DNA from: Thermoleophilia bacterium | Lineage (GTDB): Bacteria; Actinomycetota; Thermoleophilia; Gaiellales; SKUG01 | DNA length: 6,792 bases | Direction of reading: 5' to 3' | Assembly (NCBI GenBank): GCA_025964455.1 | Contig: JAOPYU010000178.1 | Coordinates: forward strand, 1 to 6,792 | In this document: positions 1-4,920 of the stretch, one piece after another | Layout of the letters: each line of letters starts with the position of its first letter | How positions within the stretch are numbered: the first letter of the stretch is position 1 | Translations under genes and position numbers: made by a program | The notes under the pieces: model-generated | Told to the model about the DNA's origin: nothing | Database searches by the model: none | Seen by the model: only the letters and a program-made list of their open reading frames with translations

Positions 1-695
1 GGGTCGAGCACGTTGAAGCGCAGGCCGAGCGAGCGGACGAGCGCCTGGGACGCGTGGTAGTTCGAGACGCGAGCACCCGGGACTTCGGTGCGCAGCCGTC
101 GCGTCAGCTCGAGGACCGAGGATCGAAGCCCGAGCATGTGCACGGTCGCGAGCGCCGCCTCGTTGGAGGTGATGGCGGCGGTGGCCGCGAACTTCCCGCC
201 GCGGGCCGGAATCCAGCCGTAGGCCACGGCGCGCGCACCGGCCGATCCGGCCGTCGCGTCGGCCAGGGCGGGCGCCGGCTCGGTGCGGGTCATGAGCGTA
301 CGACGTGCGGCATCCCGCGCCGCCTCGTCGCGCGCGGCGAGCTCGTCCTCGGTGAGCCCCGTGGCGTCGTCGTGCCCATCCCCGTCGTCGTCGCTGAACT
401 GCGTGGACTGGGTGAACCGCTGGCTGTCGTCGCCGCCATCGACGAGGCGCGCTTCCTCGATCTTGAGCAGCGCGGTCAGGAACTGCCCGCGCGTGATCGG
501 CGCCTGGGGACCCCGCGCCACGAGCGCTGCCGGCAGCGTCCCGCTGGAGCGACTCCACGCGCGCGCGCTGGCGGACCAGCCCCAGGGGCCGGGCGCCGCA
601 GCGGCGGAAGCGCACGTCAGGGCGAGCAGGCAGCCGGCGACGACCATCGCCCACGCGCCCGCTCGAACTCCCGCCAGATGCCGCACATTCCGCAT
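1..695 (-). CDS. Secreted protein with SLH-like repeats, N-terminal part (3' end outside window)
   Basis: The reading frame enters from the left edge and its ATG is at 695, giving 231 visible residues. Residues 1-34 look like a signal peptide: basic start, hydrophobic core at about 14-28, then an Ala-rich cleavage region (ASAAAA). Residues 18-22 (VVAGC) resemble a lipobox, but the hydrophobic stretch continues past the Cys, so signal peptidase I is likelier. Three segments resemble the ITRAEAA...LGL helix of S-layer homology domains: about 66-85 (PITRGQF), 175-190 (AITSNEAA...MLGL) and 209-226 (SNYHASQALVRSLGL). Residues 102-110 form an Asp-rich DxDxDG-type loop like those of calcium-binding dockerin or thrombospondin type 3 repeats. 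Such proteins usually sit at the cell wall, and a C-terminal catalytic domain may lie off the window. No clear Shine-Dalgarno sequence precedes the ATG; the signal peptide decides the start. The gene follows the membrane-protein gene on the same strand after 75 bases. SLH assignment is moderate; export is likely. Confidence 0.72.
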   Translation of the reverse strand, partial: MRNVRHLAGVRAGAWAMVVAGCLLALTCASAAAAPGPWGWSASARAWSRSSGTLPAALVARGPQAPITRGQFLTALLKIEEARLVDGGDDSQRFTQSTQFSDDDGDGHDDATGLTEDELAARDEAARDAARRTLMTRTEPAPALADATAGSAGARAVAYGWIPARGGKFAATAAITSNEAALATVHMLGLRSSVLELTRRLRTEVPGARVSNYHASQALVRSLGLRFNVLD

Positions 696-729
696 GGGAC
701 GGTGTGTCGTCGGGCTCAGCCCGCGGCTT

Positions 730-761
730 GAGCGACTCGGGCGAACCCGAACATTTCGCTC
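730..761 (-). terminator. Nested hairpin between two minus-strand genes, possible terminator
   Basis: GAGCGA at 730-735 is the reverse complement of 756-761. Inside it, 737-741 pairs with 746-750, giving on the minus strand TCGGG, loop TTCG, CCCGA. That is 11 pairs in two stems with a small asymmetric interior loop. It begins 10 bases after the stop of the membrane-protein gene (stop codon 771-773) and ends 35 bases before the ATG at 695. No T-tract follows, so it is not a canonical intrinsic terminator, although U-less hairpin terminators are proposed in high-GC Actinomycetota. It could instead be a 5' leader structure of the downstream gene. Confidence 0.4.
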
Positions 762-770
762 ACAGTGGGC

Positions 771-1247
771 TCAGCCGACCGCGTCGTCGATGGCCGTTGC
801 GATCTCCGCGTCCTTGGCGAGGTCCTGCACCTGCAGCACCTCGGTCGCGTTGAGGGTCATGTCGCCGTCGCCACCGAGCACCTCGCCGATCGGGACGAGG
901 TCGGTGGACGCCTTCGCAGCGGCTCCGTCCTTGGCGGCCGCCTCGGTGCGACGCAGGAAGAACGCGTCGCGCAGGTCGAGCCAGTCCCCGTTGCCGGCGC
1001 GCAGGTCACCGAAATACACGCTGCCGTCGGTGAGGTACACCGCCTGGAGCCGATCCTCGCGGATGCCGTCGAGCAGCTCGTCGGCACCCCCGCCGTTGCC
1101 GCCGCGCGTGAGCAGCACCAGCACGATCACCAACAGCGGCAGCGCCACGATCGCGCCGAGCACGCCGAGCACGAAGGCCGTGCTCCGAGGCTGCGAGGTG
1201 GTGGGCTCGAGGGTGCTGTCAGCTGGGGATTCCGGTGCCTCGCTCAT
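771..1247 (-). CDS. Small single-pass membrane protein with a YLTDGSVYFG motif
   Basis: This frame encodes 158 residues. Residues 1-22 are polar, and one strong membrane helix spans about 24-47. A short Gly-rich linker (49-54) leads to a soluble domain of about 100 residues. No signal cleavage site is seen, so an N-in, C-out anchor is likely. Residues 68-100 (AVYLTDGSVYFG..., then LDLRDAFFLRR) and 117-157 (LVPIGEVLGGDGDMTL... to AIDDAV) recall a family of short uncharacterised membrane proteins with a YLxNGxVYFGxL motif, a tyrosine/leucine strand and an LVxLGxExHGP-like segment. I remember that family mainly from candidate-phyla bacteria and some Actinomycetota. No function is known to me. 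The frame stays open upstream to 1700, but that part lies over the phosphodiesterase gene and is antisense shadow. ATG at 1247 is chosen because it places a short polar tail before the helix and sits just downstream of a -10-like box with no Shine-Dalgarno site. Confidence 0.82.
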   Translation of the reverse strand: MSEAPESPADSTLEPTTSQPRSTAFVLGVLGAIVALPLLVIVLVLLTRGGNGGGADELLDGIREDRLQAVYLTDGSVYFGDLRAGNGDWLDLRDAFFLRRTEAAAKDGAAAKASTDLVPIGEVLGGDGDMTLNATEVLQVQDLAKDAEIATAIDDAVG

Positions 1248-1254
1248 GCGGGTT

Positions 1255-1260
1255 AACCTA
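1255..1260 (-). promoter_or_regulatory. Candidate -10 box of a leaderless transcript
   Basis: On the minus strand, TAGGTT (1260 to 1255) matches TANNNT. Exactly seven bases (aacccgc) separate it from the ATG at 1247, so transcription would begin at or next to the start codon. No purine-rich ribosome-binding site lies between them. This is the arrangement seen for leaderless mRNAs, which are common in Actinomycetota. No convincing -35 box is present 16-18 bases upstream. The 66-base region 1248-1313 also has to hold the promoter of the divergent phosphodiesterase gene; a weak plus-strand TAACCT at 1254-1259 overlaps this box. Confidence 0.4.
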
Positions 1261-1313
1261 GCACCCGGTCCGGCCACCGCCTCCGAACCGATACTCGGGC
1301 GGGGGGAATCACG

Positions 1314-2069
1314 ATGGAGCAGATCCGAGGGTCGATGGCGGCCGTCGCCGCGCATCGCGGCTGGCACGCCGACGGGGCCGAGAAGAACAGCATCGCGGGC
1401 CTCGAGCGCGCGGTCCGTGGCGGCGTCGACAGCATCGAGAACGATATCCGTCGCCTCGGCGACGGCACCATCATCGTGCACCACGACGCGACCCTTGCCG
1501 GTGTCCCGCTCGAGCAGCTGGATCGCTCGGTCCTCGCGCACCATCCCCACATCCCCACGCTCGACCAGTGGGCCAAGCGCGCCGGCGAGCTCGGCGCGAC
1601 CGGGCTGATCGAATTCAAGGACGGCGGCTACGAGCGCGAGGCGATGGCCACGCTGCGCCGCCACATGCCCGACTCCCGGCTGCAGCTGATGAGCTTCCAC
1701 GCGGACGTCGTCGCCAAGCTGCGCGAGCTCGCGCCCGAGGGGCCCGTCGGCCTGCTGTCACGCGACCCCGCAACGAGCGCGGACGAGCTGGTCCGCAACG
1801 CGCGAGCGGCCGGTGCCAGTTTCCTGGGCCTCAACATCAGCCAGGCATCGGAGCCCGTGCTGCGTGCAGCTGACGGGGCGGGGCTCGGCGTCGCGGTGTG
1901 GACGGTCGACCGCAGCGAGGACATCGCCCGGCTGCTCGCCGATCGTCGCGTCAACACGGTGATCACCGACGCACCGCGGCTTGCTCTGGACCTGCGTGGC
2001 GCACTGCACGGCGCGACCCAGTCATCGCTGGGCGTGCGACTGCTCCGGGCTGCCACGCTCGCGCGCTAG
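1314..2069 (+). CDS. Glycerophosphodiester phosphodiesterase (GDPD family, cytosolic type)
   Basis: This 251-residue protein should hydrolyse glycerophosphodiesters, released from phospholipids, to glycerol 3-phosphate and an alcohol. The GDPD TIM-barrel signature is almost complete. H14-R15-G16 begins the first strand. E42 and D44 (IENDI) are the usual metal ligands, H57-D58 (HHD) carries the second catalytic His, P81-T82-L83 follows, and E100 with K102 (IEFKD) supplies the third metal ligand. SFH at 127-129, WTVD at 196-199 and VNTVITDAP at 213-221 complete the pattern. Length is normal for a UgpQ-like cytosolic enzyme, and there is no signal peptide or membrane helix. The site normally reading PENT reads EKNS (23-26), so the conserved Glu is Lys unless the alignment shifts by one. 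A G-rich Shine-Dalgarno-like run (GGGGGGA, 1301-1307) lies six bases before the ATG. The gene stands alone on the plus strand, divergent from the small membrane-protein gene. True substrate is unknown. Confidence 0.93.
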   Translation: MEQIRGSMAAVAAHRGWHADGAEKNSIAGLERAVRGGVDSIENDIRRLGDGTIIVHHDATLAGVPLEQLDRSVLAHHPHIPTLDQWAKRAGELGATGLIEFKDGGYEREAMATLRRHMPDSRLQLMSFHADVVAKLRELAPEGPVGLLSRDPATSADELVRNARAAGASFLGLNISQASEPVLRAADGAGLGVAVWTVDRSEDIARLLADRRVNTVITDAPRLALDLRGALHGATQSSLGVRLLRAATLAR

Positions 2070-2072
2070 GCG

Positions 2073-3458
2073 TCAACCGGTGAGGGCCCGTCCCGCGTCG
2101 AAGCGGGGCTCCATGCGCCACTGCGAATCGAGCGGGGAGCTTCCCTGGAGCGCAGCGAGCTGCGCGCCGATCCCAGTGTCGGCATTCACACCCTTCATGA
2201 GCGATCCGGTGCCGAGCGGGTTGGCCCCGAGCAGGTTCGACCCGTTGGCCATGAGGCCCGCGCCGCCGAGCGCGGTGAGGCCGGTTCGCTGGCCCATCGA
2301 GAGCGTGCCGACGTCCTTGCGACCGCTCATGTACGCCGCGAGCATGCCGGTGAGCAACATGTCGTAGGCGCTCACGGCGACACGTGACCAGTCGCCGTCG
2401 TTGCGTTTGGTCGCAACGGCGTGCGTCTCGCCGAGCAGCTGCGCGCCCGCCGAGGCGGCGCTGAGCGCGAGGAATCCCTTGCCGAGGCTGCCCTTCGCGA
2501 AGTTGACGCCGGCGATCCACGACAGGTTCGATGCGAGGCCGCCCCAGATGCGCGCCTGCATCAGGCCCTTGTTGACGAGGTTCTGCTTGTCGTCGGTGCG
2601 GACCGTCTCGGCGTTCGCCATGTCGGGCGCGCCGGTGGTCTGGTCGAGCGGCACCTTCATCTCGCGCTCGATGTACTGGCCCTTGTGCCCCTCGAAACGC
2701 ACGACGAGCTTGCCGGCGTCGTCCCAGTCGATCGCGTTCACCGCACCCGCGCCGTGGCGCGTGAAGACGATCGAGCGATCGGTGTCCTTGTTGATGCCCT
2801 GGCCGGGCGAGTCGATCCGCTGCTCCTCGTTGCGGTCGACCTTGGGCACGGTCGCGTTCGTGATCTCGCGCCCGCCCTCGTCCCAGGTACCGTGGATCTT
2901 GTTGGCGATCCGGGTGGTCTCCCTGGTCTTCGGATCGGTGGCCTGGTCGGCCTGCTCGACATCGGTCTCGCGGCGCACGAGCTTGCCAGCCGCGTAGGTG
3001 CCGACGGTCTTCTCGCTCGTGGTGGCCGTGCCTTCCTTGCTCGCGCTCTCGACGGTCTCCCCCACCTGGACGCCCTGAGCGTCATGGGATGCGAGCACGA
3101 CCTCGCGCTGGCTGTCGCCGTTGGCGAGATTGAGCTGCTGGGTCGTGCGACGCGAGAACGAGCCGTCCGGGCTCAGGTCGATGAGGATCTCGAGCGACAG
3201 CGTGCTGCCCGCCTGGTCGCGCTGCTCGGCGCTGTGGCGGTACTGCGGGTGCCCCGAGACCGGGTCCTGCTGCAGCTTGAAGACGCGACCCTGCGCATCC
3301 GTCAGCGTCTGTGGCAGGGCGTTGGGCTCCGCATCGCCGTCCGCGGGCGCGACGGCTTCGAGGCCGCCGATCGGCGTCGGATCGTCCACGCGTGCGCGCG
3401 CTGAGGTGTTGTGTGCCGCGAGTGCACGCGACAACAGAGCTGTAGCTCCGACTGACAT
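2073..3458 (-). CDS. Uncharacterised 461-residue protein with Gly-rich hydrophobic C-terminus
   Basis: I do not recognise this protein. Residues 1-50 look disordered (Ala, Asp, Pro), with no signal peptide. Residues 51-290 are polar, rich in Asp, Glu, Gln, Thr and Lys, and look mostly beta: alternating stretches such as DAQGRVFKLQQD (54-65), LSLEILIDLSPDGSFSRR (87-104), KLVVRFEGHKGQYIEREMKV (250-269). Residues 300-346, 358-378 and 392-418 form Gly/Ala-rich, mildly hydrophobic segments that could be amphipathic helices or membrane-inserting hairpins. The end is polar again. ATG at 3458 has a purine run (GGGGAC) five bases upstream. Amino-acid composition is normal, unlike the Arg/Ala/Pro-rich opposite frames, so this is the real gene. 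It lies 72 bases downstream of the Abhydrolase_9-type gene on the same strand, suggesting co-transcription. Its stop is three bases from that of the convergent phosphodiesterase gene. Secretion without a signal, a surface or toxin-like role, or a phage-derived structural protein are all open; none is shown. Confidence 0.82.
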   Translation of the reverse strand: MSVGATALLSRALAAHNTSARARVDDPTPIGGLEAVAPADGDAEPNALPQTLTDAQGRVFKLQQDPVSGHPQYRHSAEQRDQAGSTLSLEILIDLSPDGSFSRRTTQQLNLANGDSQREVVLASHDAQGVQVGETVESASKEGTATTSEKTVGTYAAGKLVRRETDVEQADQATDPKTRETTRIANKIHGTWDEGGREITNATVPKVDRNEEQRIDSPGQGINKDTDRSIVFTRHGAGAVNAIDWDDAGKLVVRFEGHKGQYIEREMKVPLDQTTGAPDMANAETVRTDDKQNLVNKGLMQARIWGGLASNLSWIAGVNFAKGSLGKGFLALSAASAGAQLLGETHAVATKRNDGDWSRVAVSAYDMLLTGMLAAYMSGRKDVGTLSMGQRTGLTALGGAGLMANGSNLLGANPLGTGSLMKGVNADTGIGAQLAALQGSSPLDSQWRMEPRFDAGRALTG

Positions 3459-3459
3459 G

Positions 3460-3494
3460 ACCGTCCCCGTCCTGCCTATTACCGTCCCACCGTC
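3460..3494 (-). promoter_or_regulatory. Direct-repeat cluster just upstream of the orphan gene
   Basis: Read on the plus strand, ACCGTCCC occurs at 3460-3467 and again at 3481-3488, exactly 21 bases apart (two helical turns), and a partial copy ACCGTC follows at 3489-3494. On the coding strand this reads as repeated GGGACGGT units running up to the ATG at 3458. A loose -10-like TAATAG (3481 to 3476) lies between the copies. The repeat could be an operator. The copy next to the ATG also overlaps the purine run that would serve as ribosome-binding site, so the repetition may be partly by chance. Confidence 0.25.
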
Positions 3495-3530
3495 GTATCG
3501 AAGGTCACGGGCGCGACGTTGCAGGGATTC

Positions 3531-4640
3531 TCAGCGCCACTCCTGTCCCATGATCCAGACCTCGCTCTGGCGGACCTGTTCGGTCATGCGGGCGAGCTCG
3601 GCGTCGGAGAGGTCGTCGAAGTCGTAGGCCTCGCGCAGGAGCGCGGGGAGCTCGGCGCGGTAGTCGTGCCCGTGCGATCCGAACTGGCCGATCACCTCCT
3701 TGTTGGCCGAGGCCACTGCCATCTTGGCGGTCGAGAGGAAGGTGAGCAGCGGCTTCCAGCGCTCCTCCGGGCCGACGCCGACCGGGTTCGGCCCGTTCGC
3801 GGGGAGCCACCGGGGGCGCTTCCAGATGAGCTGGAGATCGGCGCGGTGCACGGGATCGTCGTTGTGGGACAGGTCCCACGCGCGCGCGGTGCGGCGTGCG
3901 CTCGGATCCATGGACCCCAGCTCGTCGATGCTCGCGATCGCCTGCAGCCCGCCGGCACCGAGGTGGTCGGTGCTGAATCGGCTGAATCCCGGGATCCCGA
4001 CCCACGCGACGCGGTCGACGCCGAGGTTGTCGAGCGGATCCACGTGCCGGGAGCCCGAGCGCTTGGCTGTCTGCTTGGCGGCGCCCTCGAGCGCGCCCTG
4101 GCTTGCCCAGCCCCCGAGGCTCTCGCCGTACAGCAGCACCCGCGGCCCGCCGCCGCTCGGGTGCTCGCGGTCGATGCGGTCGCGGATGCGCGTCAGCAGC
4201 GCGCCCACCATGTCGCGCGCATCGTCGACCTTGCCGATCGAGAGGATCGACGGGGCGGTGCCGTACTGGATGCCGACGCTCGCGACGTCGCCACGCGCCA
4301 TGCGCTCCACGAGCTCGAGCGTGACGGGATTGATGTGCCCGCCGCCCGTCGGCACGCCGACGAAGATGTTGGCGCGAGCGAAGGCGCCCTGGCGCTCGAG
4401 CTCCTGCATCGCCAGCTCCACGCGACCCTCCATGGTCGGGGCGCTCGTGAGCGACGCGTAGACGCGGACCGGGCGCATCGGCAGGTCCCGTGGCACCGGC
4501 AGCACAAAGCGCGACGGCGCCTCGCCGCGCCCGGCGACGGGCAGCAGCGTCCCGGCATCCTGCGGGGTGCTGGCGTCGGTGTGCGGCAGGCTGCCGGGCG
4601 CGCCCGGCAGGATCCGCGGCCGTGTTGGATCGAGGGCCAT
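3531..4640 (-). CDS. Alpha/beta hydrolase, Abhydrolase_9-type catalytic domain without membrane domain
   Basis: This 369-residue protein matches, from memory, the C-terminal catalytic domain of the Abhydrolase_9 family (PF10081). The hallmarks appear in order: a start with RFVLPVPRDLPMRPVRVYASL (44-64) followed by TSAPT, LERQGAF near 81-87, VPTGGGHINP (96-105), VGIQYG (122-127), and the nucleophile elbow YGESLGG (171-177, Ser174). Later come NDDPV (260-264, likely acid), RPRWLP (275-280), RWKPLLTF (294-301) and GHDY (324-327, His325 as likely base). Typical members carry a multi-helix membrane domain in front (Abhydrolase_9_N); here only about 43 polar residues precede the domain, so it should be soluble. 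The substrate is unknown; esterase or lipase-like activity is inference. ATG at 4640 is preferred because GAGG lies eight bases upstream; an in-frame GTG at 4700 would add 20 Arg-rich residues. The gene starts 93 bases after the tRNA-Lys and precedes the orphan gene. Confidence 0.88.
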   Translation of the reverse strand: MALDPTRPRILPGAPGSLPHTDASTPQDAGTLLPVAGRGEAPSRFVLPVPRDLPMRPVRVYASLTSAPTMEGRVELAMQELERQGAFARANIFVGVPTGGGHINPVTLELVERMARGDVASVGIQYGTAPSILSIGKVDDARDMVGALLTRIRDRIDREHPSGGGPRVLLYGESLGGWASQGALEGAAKQTAKRSGSRHVDPLDNLGVDRVAWVGIPGFSRFSTDHLGAGGLQAIASIDELGSMDPSARRTARAWDLSHNDDPVHRADLQLIWKRPRWLPANGPNPVGVGPEERWKPLLTFLSTAKMAVASANKEVIGQFGSHGHDYRAELPALLREAYDFDDLSDAELARMTEQVRQSEVWIMGQEWR

Positions 4641-4733
4641 CCCCCGTGCCTCGCGCCGCTGCACCGGGCAGGCACGGCTCCACGAGCCCGGTGGCCGCAC
4701 CTGACGCGCGGCGTGCCCTCGAGCGGCCGGTCA

Positions 4734-4805
4734 TGGGAGCGGTGGGATTCGAACCCACGACCAAGGGCTTAAAAGGCCCCTGCGCTACCGCTGCGCCACA
4801 CTCCC
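4734..4805 (-). tRNA. tRNA-Lys(UUU)
   Basis: The minus strand folds into a full cloverleaf of 72 bases. The acceptor stem GGGAGTG pairs with CGCTCCC (one G-U pair). The D arm has GCGC on both sides of an AGCGGTA loop. The anticodon loop is CTTTTAA with anticodon TTT at 4773 to 4771, closed by a five-pair stem with one G-U at its outer end. The T arm has GTGGG and CCCAC around TTCGAAT. The discriminator is A, and the 3' CCA is not encoded, since TGACC follows. It reads AAA and AAG lysine codons, of which AAA should be rare in this high-GC genome. Confidence 0.96.
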
Positions 4806-4813
4806 GTAGCGGC

Positions 4814-4819
4814 ATCCTA
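4814..4819 (-). promoter_or_regulatory. Candidate -10 box for tRNA-Lys
   Basis: On the minus strand TAGGAT (4819 to 4814) is a good actinobacterial -10 hexamer. It ends eight bases before the first base of the mature tRNA at 4805, so the primary transcript would have almost no 5' leader. No good -35 box is visible at the expected spacing. Confidence 0.4.
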
Positions 4820-4854
4820 GCGGTCCGGGTGCGGCGGCGAGATCGCCCGTGGAG

Positions 4855-4883
4855 TCGACAAATTGCCCGCTTTGATCGATAGA
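4855..4883 (+). promoter_or_regulatory. Candidate promoter of the FrsA-like hydrolase gene
   Basis: TCGACA (4855-4860) resembles a -35 box (five of six bases of TTGACA). It is followed, after 17 bases, by GATAGA (4878-4883), a weaker -10-like box. The stretch 4858-4890 is clearly more AT-rich than its surroundings. Transcription would start near 4890 and leave about 30 bases of leader before the ATG at 4921. A perfect AAGGAG at 4888-4893 has no start codon at the right distance, so it does not set the start. Confidence 0.35.
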
Positions 4884-4920
4884 TGGGAAGGAGCGCCCAT
4901 ACACGCGCGCGACACGAGAC

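Noticed and set aside
54..731. A 225-residue open frame on the plus strand
   Set aside because: Antisense to the secreted-protein gene, which has a signal peptide and SLH-like motifs; this product is Arg/Gly-rich noise.
283..1608. A 441-residue open frame on the plus strand
   Set aside because: Ser/Arg/Pro-rich shadow crossing two minus-strand genes and overlapping the phosphodiesterase out of frame.
2421..3404. A 327-residue open frame on the plus strand
   Set aside because: It is antisense to the 461-residue minus-strand gene, whose composition is far more protein-like; this one is rich in Arg, Ala, Val and Leu repeats without motifs.
4676..4688. GGCTC/GAGCC hairpin between tRNA-Lys and the hydrolase gene, as a terminator
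   Set aside because: Only five pairs around a three-base loop and no T-tract; expected by chance at this GC content.
3519..4772. A 417-residue open frame on the plus strand
   Set aside because: Antisense to the hydrolase with clear GESLG and GHDY motifs, and it continues into the tRNA.
4734..4805. tRNA-Lys as an integration site of a mobile element
   Set aside because: No second copy of the tRNA 3' end, no integrase and no change in base composition is visible in the window.
4888..4893. AAGGAG as ribosome-binding site of the FrsA-like gene
   Set aside because: It lies 27 bases before the ATG at 4921 and no ATG, GTG or TTG in the correct frame falls 5-9 bases after it.
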